DNA of 64,000 nt, from assembly GCA_002007465.1 (NCBI GenBank), contig LNAC01000008.1, positions 6,231,878 through 6,295,877 of the forward strand. The letters are read 5' to 3'. Positions 49,468-60,708 of this stretch are shown here, in pieces. This DNA is from Ailurus styani. Its lineage: Eukaryota > Chordata > Mammalia > Carnivora > Ailuridae. Below the pieces are notes generated by a model, which was not told where the DNA came from, did not search any database, and worked only from the letters and a program-made list of their open reading frames with translations. Numbering within the stretch: the first letter of the stretch is position 1; every line of letters begins with the position of its first letter. A program made the position numbers and the translations under genes.

Positions 49468-49683
49468 ATATTTTTTAAGATTTATTTATTTATTTGAGAG
49501 AGAGAGTTTGTGCGCACGTGCAGAGGGGGAAGGCACAGAGGGAGAGGGAGAGAATCTCAAGCAGACTTCATGCTGAGTGCAGAGTCTGGCCCCCAGAAGG
49601 GTTCCATCTCACGACCCCAAGATAATGACCTGAGCCGAAACCAAGAGGTGGAGGCTTAACTGACTGAGCCACCCACACACCCC
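49468..49683 (-). repeat. CAN-SINE with target-site duplication
   Basis: Reversed SINE ending 'gactgagccacccacacacc'. Perfect 14-bp duplication ATGTTTTCCAATTT at 49454-49467 and 49684-49697. Confidence 0.95.
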
Positions 49684-49697
49684 ATGTTTTCCAATTT

Positions 49698-50863
49698 CTA
49701 CCTACCTGCCTACCTATTTATCTCTCTCCCCTTTTTGTCTTTGCTCCAGAAATCCACACCCTCCTTTTGTTTTCTGAAAATGTATACTATGTGATTTTGT
49801 TTTTGTTTTTGTTTTTATGCCTTCATATTTCTCTCTCCTCTGAGATGTTATTCTAGTCGCTATCTTCCATGTAGGCAGTTGTCCTCAAATGTCTGGCAAT
49901 GCTTGGCGTTCCATTTATATTTAAGATTACGCACCACTGCTGACTGGAAGCACTGAGTGTGTGGAGCTTGTCCCCTGCTGGGCTTTACCATGGGTGATGA
50001 GGAGCTGATCTTTATGTTGGGGGAACGTTTGAACATCAGCACTTATAGGTGTCTTTCTCCGGGATCATTTGTTTCTGCAGAGAAGAATCCTCTAACCTCC
50101 TGACTGCAGAGTTTTTGAAGGTGGGGCTGAAAAAGGGGGCTGGCAGTCTCAATATTTGGCACAAGGTCCATTTGGTAAAACCTGGGGAAGAGTGGAAATA
50201 TTGTAAGGCTCTTCCTCAAAGATATGTGCTTTCAAGAGGTCCTGACTTCATGAAGACTCACTTCTGAGAATTTGAAGAGGCCATATTCTCTACTAAAGCG
50301 ACTCAAAATTGGTCTGGCTTTTTTTTTTTCCAGAACTGAAAACTTCTTGAGTAAGACATGATTTAATTTCTGGGGTTCCCATAACAAATGAACCTTTCAG
50401 TCCTAATTACCACCCTTTTCAGATGGCTTTTATATTAGTAAGACCTGTCATTGCAGATAAACACGCAGGCTTTGTATGCTCTCTACCTCAAGGTCAAAGT
50501 TATATTTCAATTATAGCCCCTCCCACTACCATTCTAGATGATATTCCCTCTCTAAACTTGTATNTCTTGTATTCTGTGCTCTAGAGAGAACGAGAGTGAG
50601 GTAGTTTGACCAGAACCCACGTGGTGGAGGTAATATGTTCTAGTCTTCCTCTAGGTTATTCCAAGGGATCCCTGACCTTTTGCACTCACCTACCATGGAT
50701 GAGTGTTTGGTCCAAGTCTGCCTTAGTCCAATCAAAAAACTCTTAGAATCCTAGACACTGAGTTCAGTACTTCTGATGAATGCACATGTCTGTAAATTCA
50801 GCCTGATCCCAAATTCTGCTCTGACCACTTTTATTTAGCACTCTCAAAATCCAAACCCAGAGG
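49698..50863. other. Intergenic, no gene seen
   Basis: No feature recognised. One ambiguous base at 50564. Confidence 0.4.
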
Positions 50864-51300
50864 TTTTTTTTTTTTTTTTTTNNNNNNNNNNNNNNNNNNN
50901 NNNNNNNNNNNNNNNNNNNNNNNNNNNNNNNNNNNNNNNNNNNNNNNNNNNNNNNNNNNNNNNNNNNNNNNNNNNNNNNNNNNNNNNNNNNNNNNNNNNN
51001 NNNNNNNNNNNNNNNNNNNNNNNNNNNNNNNNNNNNNNNNNAACCCCCCACCCTGCCCCTCAAGTTCCTCATATCAGAGAGATCATATGATAATTGTCTC
51101 TCTCTGATTGACTTACTTTGCTCAGCATAATACCCTCTAGTTCCATCCACGTCATTGCAAACAGAAAGGTTTCGTTTCTTTTGATGGCTGCATAGTATCC
51201 CATTGTATGTATATACCACATCTTCTTTATCCATTCATCTGTTGATGGACATCTAGGTTCTTTCCATAGTTTGGCTATTGTGGACATTGCTGCTATAAAC
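50864..51300 (-). mobile_element. Carnivore L1 3' end, antisense, containing the assembly gap
   Basis: T run at 50864-50881 (reversed A tail), then the gap, then reversed ORF2 end ('tcagcataataccctctagt', 'ctttatccattcatctgttg') up to 'gctgctataaac'. The unseen 3' UTR lies in the gap. Confidence 0.85.
50882..51041. other. Assembly gap (160 N)
   Basis: Run of N between the L1 tail and ORF2 end. The true length is unknown. Confidence 0.99.
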
Positions 51301-51439
51301 AGCTCTCCTCAGGGTGTAGCTTCCTGCCTTTGAGATCCAGCCTCCTGCCTCCTTCTACAGGAAGTCTTCCCAGAATGCTTACTTGACACCCTATTTTTTC
51401 TCTTTTTGCCAACTTCTTTTCCTGTGCTATATATCGTCT

Positions 51440-51885
51440 CCTTTTGTCACTCAGGGTCCCTATAGGAAACAGTCGACACACTCAAATTGGGCAATTTGAG
51501 AAGAATTTAATGAAGGGGCCATTTACAAAGATAATAGCAGGGTGAGGGGAGACTGCAGCCCCCTGAGTAAGATGAGTAACAGCGGGGCTCATTAGCAGCT
51601 GTAAAGGGGTGAGGGGTGGGGGAAACCATGTAGACAGGTCCACCAAGGCTGGTTGGGGTTGACCCGGCCTCCAGGGCTGCCTCAGGAGGGACTGGGGAAA
51701 TAAACGCTCGGACCTCACTCTCCCCCTTTCTTCCGACCTCCTGCAGGGGCTCCCTATGGGCTCAATCCAGAGAGCAAGAGAGAATGCTGGCTGCTTCCAT
51801 GCAGGGCAGCTTCTCAGGCACAGGGCAGGGTGGGGAAGGGCACAGAGTGGATCCAAACGCATTGACCAGGATGCCCTAACCACTC
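51440..51885 (-). repeat. LTR-like or other old interspersed repeat
   Basis: 'cagggtccctataggaaaca', then 'tttgagaagaatttaatgaa' and 'ggggccatttacaaag' resemble a common mammalian interspersed repeat whose family I cannot name with certainty. The open frame across it is not a gene. Confidence 0.4.
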
Positions 51886-53512
51886 TTTAATTAGGTAAAG
51901 CATCATCTTCTTGTGACCAGCAACCAAGGCTTTGTTTTATCTTTCCTTTCACTGCCTCTTCCCGCCTTCCACCCCCCGTAAAGACTGAAGATGTTCAGTT
52001 ATTGTGACCAGCTGGGGTTTGACAGATGCACAGATTGAACAACACAGGATGGGCTCCATCCATTTTCCTCCTTCTGGGCCACAGGCATTGCTGTTCTGAT
52101 CATCAGATTTCTGAACAAGGATGGGGCCACACGCACCAGCAGCCGGGGCCTCTGGGTATTAAAAGCTCCCACCCAGGTACTAGCAACTCTGTTTTCATCC
52201 CGCAAACAGCTGTGTGTTGAATCAAGGTGTTTCTCATGGGGACAGGCTCCGTTCTCCTGCTGTTCTCTGTTCTCTTGTATTCACACGTGTTTTTGACATA
52301 CACATTGCCTTAGGCTTGGGCTTGGGCATGGCCTTCTGGAATAAGATTTGAATTTTGGTTTGGGAAGAGGTGGTGGAGTTTCATAAGCCTTGAACTTTAA
52401 ACAGTTTACCAACATCTTACATCAAGGAACTAGAAATTAGCCCAGATCATAATAAATCGGACCCAGGTTTCTTTCTGGGAAGGACCAGTGCCTTTCTGGG
52501 GCACTCACCGCATTGCACAATTCCTAGGGATGTAAATGGCATCCCCGCAAAGTTTTGCCACACACTTGAACCACATCAGCTATATAGGCATTCCTGGGTT
52601 TCTTGCTGTAATATCCCGCCGAGCACACGGACATATTCTCCGTTTACCGAAGGATCTATCACACGGGGCTCTCTGCGTTTCTGGCGTGGGCGGACGCCCC
52701 CTAGTGCTCACATTTCCCACTGCACCTGTGACCGAAGCCGGTGTTACCAAGTAAAACTTGACCTTCACCTTATCAGGGTCAATTTGCCAGGACCTCAAAG
52801 TAAACCAGGAAAAATTTTGTCCTCTCTGAAAACTGAGAGGCTTTCCTCAGTTCCAAAAGTCTAGATTGCAAGAGACGGTCATTCTTCGGATGGCATGGGG
52901 AAGCGGCCAGTGGACTAGCTCTCCCTTAGCGGGCTAGATCCCATGCACGGAGACTCTTTAACCAGGGTGACTCATCTCAAGCTCCTGGGCGGTGCCATTG
53001 GCATCATTCTTGCAGGCTTGAGGTGAGACATGAGCACCCACCTGTCTCCCTCTCTTCCCCTACAGGGGAGGGGGCACCAGCTGCCTTCTACAAAGAACCC
53101 TTTTTCAAATATCTCCCTATTTTCATCAATGCGATCTCTTTGTTCCCAATATAGTTGGGAGGGATGTCTAAATAGTCATAAAACCTGTTTTTACAGTTCC
53201 TGTGTAAGTTCTGGTTATACTCTGCTTAGGAATACAGCATCTACGGAGTTCTGCGGTCTCAGTAAAACTTCCGGTGTGCCATCTTAGTACATACTCTTAG
53301 CCTTTTGCATTAGAGCCCAGCATTTGGCTGCTACACCACCTAACCCTATGTTGTGTATTTTGAACTGCTTCCAGGGTCGAGGTAGGACTAGCCTGGGCAT
53401 TTAAGCAGCTTGTCTACGGAACTCACATCCTAAGTTCTCCCCCACAATCTGGTTTCCCTTGTCATGGCACTGCCTATCAGAGCCCCAGATCCTGTGCAGC
53501 TGCGTGGATGAT
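51886..53512. other. Intergenic, no gene seen
   Basis: No coding exon or repeat that I can support. Confidence 0.4.
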
Positions 53513-53731
53513 CAGGGGTCAGAGAACTTCTTCTGTAAAGGACACGAAAATAAATCATTTTAGGATCTGTGGGCAGTACGGTCTCTGCCACGATTCCTCC
53601 ACTCTGTCATCGTTGTGCAAAAGAGCCACAGACAATTTATAAACATAATAGCATGCGTTCCAGTGAAATTTTATTTACAGAGCAGGCAGTGGGCCATGTT
53701 CGGCTCGTGGGTCACAATTCACGGACCCCTG
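53513..53731 (+). repeat. hAT-type nonautonomous DNA transposon remnant
   Basis: Starts 'caggggtcagagaacttctt' and ends 'attcacggacccctg'; the first and last eight bases are inverted repeats. Internal 'gaaattttatttacagagca' fits the same mammalian family. Subfamily not assigned. Confidence 0.7.
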
Positions 53732-53989
53732 GAAGAGATCAGTGGTTGGAGAAAGATGACCCAAACTATATTGGGGACTCACCTGGACGGAAATGGAAGA
53801 AAATCCCTGTGAACTTCTTGCAAGCCCACAGCTATGAAGGACAGGAACCTACTTTGTTAAGCATCAGACTTTTGAATTTTAGTTCTGGAATTTGAAGGAA
53901 ATCTCAGAAACTCCAGCTGGAAATGGATCATCTTTTTTAAACTAGCAGAGTGTGATGCTCAACATGGAGGAGGAGGAGCAGGGAAGGCA

Positions 53990-54595
53990 GCGCTGAGGCA
54001 TGTTCAAGACCACCTGCCATTGTCAAGGTCACTCCAGGCTTGCCACAGAAAGTTCTCTCTACTGTACTTTTGTGCCTTTGTGCCTTCCCACAAATTGACC
54101 CACCTGCCTGGACACCACTCTCACGCCCACCTGTTGTTTCATGGAAAAGTTGTTCACAAACCTGTTCAAATATGCAGCCAATGTGTTATCTATCCCTCAA
54201 GCCTTCACTATATGCCCATCTGGCTTCCAACATCCACATCGTGTTGCCTGGGAGCTTTCCGCAAAGCTGGAAGAGTCTCTCTGCCAGAGTCAGTCAGGCT
54301 GGAAGTGCCTGGGGAATTAACATCTCCCAGGACCTGCCATCAGCCAATGACTCCCGGGGGTGCAGTGTAAATACCCCACCTCCTTCCCCCTCCATTGGGA
54401 TTGCTGAGTGTGAGTTACACTGTTGCCAGGAGTTTTCCAGTGGTTTTGAGCTCCAGTCACCCCCAGTGGAAGCTACTGCATAATGAACTCTTTGATGGCA
54501 TCTTTCCCATTCCTTTCCAAATAAATTCTTTGCTCTCCAATTCCTGCTCAGGATCTGCTCTTGGGGAAAGCCAACCTAAGCAAAATGTGACTTTC
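53990..54595 (+). repeat. LTR-like sequence with internal AATAAA
   Basis: Ends with AATAAA at 54520-54525 then 'ctgctcttggggaaagccaa', resembling the end of an old LTR. Family unknown. The overlapping open frames at 54020-54483 are probably fortuitous. Confidence 0.35.
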
Positions 54596-54854
54596 TCTGG
54601 GTCCTTTTCTTCCATTTTCCCTTCTACTCCCTACAGCTGGAGAAAGAACCCATCGTGTTTCATTATAGTCATTAGCTTCAGATGAGTCTCTTCCCCTGAA
54701 TAGTGAGTGAGTTTTCTAGAAGTGGGTCTTACTCATCTTTGTGTCACTGGTATTTTCCCTAGTCTGCCGTGCAGTGTTCAATATGTGTGTTTGCTGGCTA
54801 ATGGAAGCTTGATGTGTAGGTAGAATAGATGCAAAGGGGCAAGGTGGCTGGAGT

Positions 54855-55016
54855 CAGTGCTACACCGTTGACCCCGTGTAGCTGCCAGGAGCCACGTGTG
54901 GCTATTTCGATTATAATTGAATACAAATTAGAAATCCAGTTCCTCAGTCACAGGGTCCACATTTCAAGGGCTGTGTGTGGTTAGTGGTGATTTGATTAGA
55001 CAACACAGGTATAGAA
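54855..55016 (+). repeat. Old hAT-type MER remnant
   Basis: 'ggagccacgtgtggctattt' and 'tccagttcctcagtcacagg' followed by 'acaacacaggtatagaaca' resemble an old mammalian MER element with complementary ends. Confidence 0.5.
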
Positions 55017-55026
55017 CATTTCTTTC

Positions 55027-55221
55027 TTTTTTTAAGATTTTATTTATTTATTTTACAGAGACACACAGCAAGAGAGGGAACACAGACAGGAAGAGTGGGA
55101 GAGGGAGAAGCAGGCTCCCGGCCGAGCAGACAGTCCGATGTGGGGCTCGATCCCAGGACCCTGAGATCATGACCTGAGCCGAAGGCAGAGGCTTTAACCC
55201 ACTGAGCCACCCAGGTGCCCC
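55027..55221 (-). repeat. CAN-SINE
   Basis: Reversed SINE from 'aagattttatttatttatt' to 'gagccacccaggtgccccc'. No clear target duplication. Confidence 0.92.
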
Positions 55222-55265
55222 CATCCAATGGAATTTTCAGCAGTACAAATGAATGAACTGGAGGA

Positions 55266-55400
55266 GGGGTCAGCAAACTCTAACCTGTAGCCAACTCTGG
55301 CCTATCACCTGTTTTTGTACAACCAAAGAACCAAGAATAGTTTATAAACATGAACAGCTGCAATCGATAGGGAACATTAACTTTGATGTTAATCAAAACG
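55266..55400 (-). repeat. hAT-type remnant, same family as 53513-53731
   Basis: 'gaggggtcagcaaactctaa' then 'gcctatcacctgtttttgta' is the other end of that element, partial. Confidence 0.5.
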
Positions 55401-56159
55401 AATTCATGACTGAGCTACCCAGGTGCCCAGGTACATTTCTATCCTTGTAGTTAGTTCTGTTGGACAGTGTGGGGCTGGGGGACCAAACAGAGCACACGGA
55501 ATCTGTGATTTGGTTATGTGCCATTCTGTGAGGGTCCCAACACTCCTAAAGGTTTCGGGGACCTGGGTATGTGATCAAATACCTATATCCTGCACTTATG
55601 CCCACCTAAGGACAGACACTACTTCACAAGACAAGAGAAACCCGGTGATGTGTAGTTAAGTCTTCAGATGATTGCCTTATTTACACTCTGGCTGAACCAC
55701 AAAAAAAGACAAAAGGTACTTCAGAGTCTCCAATGCCCTTATGGCTGGTAGAATGGATACCACATCAGAGGAGCAGCCTAGCCTTTCTTTTTTTAAATAT
55801 ATAATTCTAAAGTCTTGTTCATATTTTTAATTGCTAACACGTTCCCACAGTTCAAAAGCCAAAAGGCACAAGGGTGTTCAGAGAAAAGACATACTTCTAT
55901 TCTGCACCCTCATCCCTCGCTAAAGGTAACAAAATGTTACTGTTTTCTTTCCTGTTCTTTAAGGGATGGGCAACGCACCCAAGCACAGCAAATAATCTGT
56001 TTACCTCTTATTTATTTTTTTTAACATAGGGTACATTCTGTTTTGTCTTTGCTTCCCCCCCCCCCCGCCCCCGTCAATTTTATCTCATTCCTGGGGCTTT
56101 GGCCTTTCCTTCACCTCTGTCTCTTGGACAAATCCCTCTCTAGGTTCTTCTGGCCCCTC

Positions 56160-56785
56160 TCTTATTACCCATTGATCGCTCCTTGCCTCATATGTGCCCC
56201 TCTTCTGACCAACTCCCTGCATGGTTCTGGGGTCTCTACTCCATCCTGTGTTATTGGATTTATCTTCCTAATACACCGAGATGATTATACTCCTCCCCTG
56301 CTCTAAACCTTTCAGTGGCTCCCTTTGTCTTCCCAACAAAGCCCAAGACGCTTGCCTGAAATCCATGGCCCGTCCCAATCTGCCCACCCCACCCTCCTGT
56401 CCACACATGTTCATGCCTTCCCCCCTCGCCTTTGTATTGGGCATCCCAATGACTTCAAGTATCTTCCCTGAATCCCCTCTCTTTCCAAATCTTGCCCTTT
56501 TTTCAAAGACCTGCTCCAGAGCCACTTCTTCCGTGAAATTTCCCTCTTCGGATTCCAGCTAGAAATGGTCTCTCCCTTCCTGGCCCAGGCAGAGCACTGA
56601 GGATGTTTCTCTTTGTTCTTGAGTTATCTGTTTCTGTCTCACACCCCCTAGCAGATGGAAGGTTTTACAGGGCAAGGATGATGCTTATCTTACACACTTT
56701 TTGCATCCTTCATTGAACTTAAAGCAATGTTGGCGCAACCTGTCTGTGTCAGCTAGTACACAGTTATTGAATGAAGTGTGAGCCT
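56160..56785 (+). repeat. L2 LINE fragment
   Basis: 'aaacctttcagtggctccct', 'gacctgctccagagccactt' and the 3' end 'cagttattgaatgaagt' follow L2 ORF2 end and 3' UTR order. Confidence 0.65.
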
Positions 56786-56957
56786 GGTGTTTAAGAGGGC
56801 AATGTCTGCACATTTCAGGGCTCCAAGAAGTTTCTGCAAGCAAGGTCTTTATTCTCTCTACTGAAAATATCAAATTGTTCTTCGTCTACTGAGTTTCTCA
56901 TAGGAAATCTGGTCATTTTGTATAAACAGGAAACCCATTCACTAATAAACATACTTG

Positions 56958-57089
56958 GGGGGGGGGCAGGACCTGGCTGGCTCAGTCGGCAGAGCATACA
57001 ACTCTTGATCTCCGGGTTGTGAGTTTCAAGCTCCATGTTGGGTGTGGAGATTACTTAAAAATAAAATCCTTTAAAAAAAAAAAGAAAAA
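56958..57089 (+). repeat. Old, short CAN-SINE-type element
   Basis: 'acctggctggctcagtcggc' then 'gatctccgggttgtgagttt' and an A-rich tail, without the TC-rich body. ATACTTGG flanks both sides. Confidence 0.8.
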
Positions 57090-57599
57090 GGAATACTTGG
57101 AATAAGGGTGACATGCCATTACGCTGCTTAAGAGTAAATATACACTAAAAACATGAAAAGAAAAAAAGCCTTTTCATCAAGCAAGGAGAAAGCTAGGTAC
57201 CTTAAAAGGATTATGATTGATATATTGTATTTTGTGAAGTATGTTTCATTTATGCACTAGCTGACTGAAGTGAAGATTTAAATTTAAAAGGATTTACCTG
57301 TAGGTAGCTGCGTGTTGTAACTCTCTAACATTTGGGAGCATTACAATGTATGTAACTCTTCAGAGAACCAAGCAAAGCTCTACCTTTCGAGGTCGACAGT
57401 AAGTGAACTGATTAGCCAGGGACCCCTGGTGATGCCTGGGCCACGCACATATACTGACCCCATTGTGTATACGTTTTAATGTCTTTAAGAGTTTCAGCAT
57501 TGAGCTGGAAGTTTAAAGGGCTGGCATTGAGGTCAATGTGACTGACATAAAGCTTCTGCTCCATGGGTCCAGCGCATCAGGTAATTTTCCGCATCGGTC
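57090..57599 (-). other. CCR3 3' flank / likely 3' untranslated region
   Basis: About 500 bases between the CCR3 stop and an old SINE at 56958-57089. It has no repeat or coding signal that I recognise and is probably partly CCR3 3' UTR. The UTR end is uncertain. Confidence 0.4.
57475..57480 (-). promoter_or_regulatory. Candidate polyadenylation signal ATTAAA downstream of CCR3
   Basis: Reading leftwards from the CCR3 stop, the variant hexamer ATTAAA occurs about 120 bases past the stop. I saw no canonical AATAAA on the minus strand nearer than this. Whether it is used, or a more distal site is, cannot be told from sequence alone. Confidence 0.25.
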
Positions 57600-58679
57600 T
57601 TAAAATACAAATGAGAATTCCTGCTCCCCTGTTGATGGGGATACAGAGCTGGCTCTGTCAAACTTCTCGCTGGGAAGGAATGGGTTGTATTTGCTCAGGC
57701 AGGGGGCCACGTGGTTGCGGAAGAAGTGGCCGAGATGCGTCCGGAACCGCTCCCCGACGAAGGCGTAGATGACAGGGTTGATGCAGCAGTGTGTGTAGGC
57801 AATCACCTCTGTCACCTGCATGGCCACGTCCAGCTGTTTGCTCTGCTCACAACTTGTCTCAAAGAAGATCGTTTGAAAAGCAGAGAGAAGGAGGACCAAG
57901 TTGTAGGGTGTCCAGAAAATGAAAAAGACCACCATGATGACAAAAATGAGTCGGATGGCCTTGTACTTTTTCTTATTGGGGCATCTCAGCAGTGTTTTAA
58001 TAATTCCAGAGTAGCAGACAATCATGATGAGCAGAGGCAGAGCGAGACCCAAGATATTCATTCTCAGAGCTTGGAAACGCTTCCATCTATCTTCTTGGCC
58101 TTCTGGGTAAAAAGGTGAGCAGACAAATTTTTGGGCCTCCTTTTGGGACACATGGAAGATAAATTCAGGGAGGGCTGCTAGCCCTACGAGGCCCCAGGTG
58201 AGAACACTTGTGACGACACCGAAAGTGACAGTCCGGGCTCGAAGGGCAAACACAGCGTGGACAATGGCCAGGTACCGGTCTATGGTCAGCAGGATGATGA
58301 AAAAGATCTCACTGTATAAGCCCATGTAATAAATCCCAGAGAGGAGTTTACACATGGAAGGACCAAAAACCCAATCATTCCACACAGTGTAGTGAATCCA
58401 GAACACCAGAGAGACCAGAAAGAGCAAGTCAGAAATGGCCAAATTGAGCAGGAATATGTTGGTCATAGTCCAGAGCCTCTTGTATTTCGTGAGGATGACC
58501 ACCACCATCGCGTTGCCCAGGAGACCAACCACGAACACCAGGGAATACACCGGGGGCAAGAACCGGGCTCCCAGTTCCTTGATGTTGACTTTTTCACATG
58601 GCACTGAATGCTCATAGTCGAACACGGTGGTCTCAACAGATTCATCCATGGTCTTCGTCACGGTCGTGAAGGCCTCCAT
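57600..58679 (-). CDS. CCR3: C-C chemokine receptor type 3 (eotaxin receptor), complete coding exon
   Basis: A 359-codon intact reading frame encodes a seven-helix class A GPCR of the CC chemokine receptor family, which signals through Gi in eosinophils and other leukocytes. Helices lie at about residues 41-67, 74-98, 107-140, 152-175, 205-230, 241-266 and 286-309, followed by helix 8. Visible landmarks are N56, D84, DRYLAIV at 134-140, W162, P215, the WTP at 256-258, E291, and NPVIY at 301-305. Extracellular disulfide pairs are C110-C187 and C28-C277. The [10 protein letters not shown] stretch after DRY and the C-terminal FLPSEK...SSVSPST tail identify CCR3 rather than CCR1, CCR2 or CCR5. 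Human CCR3 is 355 residues. The start was placed at the ATG at 58677-58679 because A at -3 and G at +4 fit a strong context, and a splice acceptor lies 10 bases upstream; in-frame ATG codons further upstream are probably intronic. Odd points: S-L-V replaces the T-x-P of helix 2, and there is no N-glycosylation sequon. Confidence 0.96.
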   Translation of the reverse strand: MEAFTTVTKTMDESVETTVFDYEHSVPCEKVNIKELGARFLPPVYSLVFVVGLLGNAMVVVILTKYKRLWTMTNIFLLNLAISDLLFLVSLVFWIHYTVWNDWVFGPSMCKLLSGIYYMGLYSEIFFIILLTIDRYLAIVHAVFALRARTVTFGVVTSVLTWGLVGLAALPEFIFHVSQKEAQKFVCSPFYPEGQEDRWKRFQALRMNILGLALPLLIMIVCYSGIIKTLLRCPNKKKYKAIRLIFVIMVVFFIFWTPYNLVLLLSAFQTIFFETSCEQSKQLDVAMQVTEVIAYTHCCINPVIYAFVGERFRTHLGHFFRNHVAPCLSKYNPFLPSEKFDRASSVSPSTGEQEFSFVF

Positions 58680-58689
58680 TATTCTGTCT

Positions 58690-58715
58690 CTGTCATAGAA
58701 CAATAACAACAACAA
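58690..58715 (-). promoter_or_regulatory. Probable splice acceptor of the CCR3 coding exon
   Basis: On the minus strand a T-rich tract (repeated TTG units, then TTCTATGACAG) ends in AG at 58690-58691. It is followed by ten bases and then the chosen CCR3 ATG. In known mammalian CCR3 genes the whole coding region lies in one exon preceded by noncoding exons, so an acceptor just before the ATG is expected. The pyrimidine tract is interrupted by G residues, so the exact AG could instead be the one at 58684-58685. Confidence 0.6.
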
Positions 58716-59214
58716 ACACCAACCACACAATTAGGCATAATCACACTTGGTGAGCCACGCCCACTGATGTATCCATTTACCCAAGAAATCACATGTGCTT
58801 AAACAGCCTAGACATTTAAAGTTTTCAACATGTATTCCAAAGGTATGTCAGAGATGCTGGGGAGCGGGGGGAGCGAGGTGTCAGGCATGAAAGATGTGAA
58901 GTTTTGAAAAGTCAGCGCGATTCCTATGGGAAGAGAAAAAGAAATGTGAAGGACTGTGGGATGTTGACGGGGGTGTTGATGGGGATGTTGATGTCTGCAA
59001 GCGTTTGAGGGAGGGAATACAAAGACAGAAAAAAGCAGGTTGGGGAATAAGAACAATAATATACTGGTTATTACTGCTGTATCTTTTCAAACATTTTGAT
59101 TTTGTGTTTCATAGTTTATATATGACTTTCAAAATCACCTTCCCAAGTTAAAAACCAAATCTTAAAAATAATAATAATGGTGACTGTTATTATTACAAAT
59201 AACTTCCCCTCTGT

Positions 59215-59350
59215 GTGGCCCCATAACAAGGCACTGTTCATCATAGCTGATGGGGAAATTGAACCTCGAAGAAATTTAGTAATTTACCCCAAGTCTTCTA
59301 ACAAGTAAATATAAAAGTGTAGGCTATGTCTTCAGGATCTATGAACAATT
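59215..59350 (-). repeat. MIR-like fragment
   Basis: 'tgatggggaaattgaacctc' and 'gtaatttaccccaagtcttc' resemble reversed MIR. Diverged. Confidence 0.4.
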
Positions 59351-60320
59351 CTTTTCTCACCAGATTCTAATGCAGTGATTTTTAAGTTTAGCTTTTGAAA
59401 TCTTCACCATTATAATTATCATTAACTAGTGTGACAATTACCGTTCTAAGCACCAGTAACCTAGGCTCCTGCTGTTTATCTGCTCCTGATAATGCTGAGA
59501 TAAGCCAGTCCTGTGCCAACAGCAAACCTTTTGGAGTTCCTTCTTCATAAAGGGACTGAGTGGGAGGGATAGGCCAATGGAATTTCTTAGCAGATTCGCT
59601 ATTTTTTTAGACTAGGATCCCTACGGCCAGTGCTGCTTTTCTTAAGATTACAGACTTCACTAGAGGAGGCATTCCATGGAGGACAGTGAATTCCTGCACT
59701 GTTTTCTTGGAAGAAGTTCTACTGACTTTCTCCTTTCTCCAAGGAAGGGACAATGGCTTCTTAATAGCATACTGGGACACCCCCGCACACTCCCCCAGTG
59801 GTCAGCACCTGTCAGGGTCCTGTGTAGTCAAAGCGAGAATGGACAGGGGCAGGAGCTGTTCCCAGCCATTCCTCTCGCCAGCTGTAGGACTTGGATGAGA
59901 ACTTAACTTTGAGCCTTGTTTACTCATCCCCAAAATGCAGATCATGATACATACAACTTGAAGTTATGTTCAAGATCAAATAAGAATAAAAAAAAAAACT
60001 ATAAAATTGGTAGGAAGTGAGACTGAAAGAAAAACAATTAGAAGCCATTTCATATAAAATTGGAAGTCGGATCTCTTGGATAGAACTTGATCTATTTCCA
60101 TGGCCTTGTCCTAAAACATCCCACTGATCAGTAACACATCCAGGTTTTTGTGCTGGAAGATGGGACTGAAAACAACTGATTTGTATGATCTTATCAGGAA
60201 TCTTATTCCTCATGGCATAAGCCACGGTTGCTGAGGGGAAAAAACACCATTATTTTGTCTGTTACATATTCACAATCACAGACAGCATCCCTCTCCAAAC
60301 TTTAGTGGCTAAAGTAAAAA

Positions 60321-60353
60321 GAAGGAGGAGGAGGAGGAGGAGGAGGAGGAGGG
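60321..60353 (+). repeat. (GGA)n microsatellite
   Basis: About ten AGG/GGA units in the sequence upstream of the CCR3 coding exon. Confidence 0.95.
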
Positions 60354-60708
60354 AAACACATGCTCCAGAGAACAAAAGTATAGTTGCCTCCACTTAATTA
60401 TTTCTACTATCTTTTCTTTTCTCTGAGATGGATCTAAAAACAAATCAAAGTCAAAAAAAATTAACCAAGGTTTTGTTTAACTTGATGATCATGTCTTGAA
60501 TTCATGTGTCACTTTCAACATGACCACAAGAAAATTACAGAATCTTTTTGGAGGCTCTAGAGTGCAACGAACAGGGAAACATGCAGGTTCTCTGGCGTCA
60601 GAAGCCAAGTCCTTGACTACTAGTTACATGGGTCAGAGATATGAAAACTGAAATGGTTTTCAGTCCAAATCAAAATTAATATTTTGGTCTGAAATAGTGA
60701 AGAAGTTT

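Larger units (their letters stand above)
58716..60692 (-). other. CCR3 upstream intron or 5' flank
   Basis: Sequence on the 5' side of the CCR3 coding exon. It is mostly unique, with a GATGTTGA-type local repetition near 58960-58995, a MIR-like stretch near 59215-59350 and a (GGA)n run at 60321-60353. Known CCR3 genes carry noncoding 5' exons many kilobases upstream; I could not pick one out here. Confidence 0.45.

Noticed and set aside
50764..51234. Long minus-strand frame across the assembly gap
   Set aside because: Unknown bases were read through as open; the visible part is L1 ORF2 end and unrelated flank.
51482..51883. 133-codon minus-strand frame
   Set aside because: It lies on an old interspersed repeat and has no recognisable domain or start context.
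54020..54483. Two overlapping plus-strand frames of 116 and 147 codons
   Set aside because: They overlap in different frames on LTR-like sequence; no protein family recognised.
57711..58118. 135-codon plus-strand frame opposite CCR3
   Set aside because: Antisense shadow of the CCR3 coding sequence.
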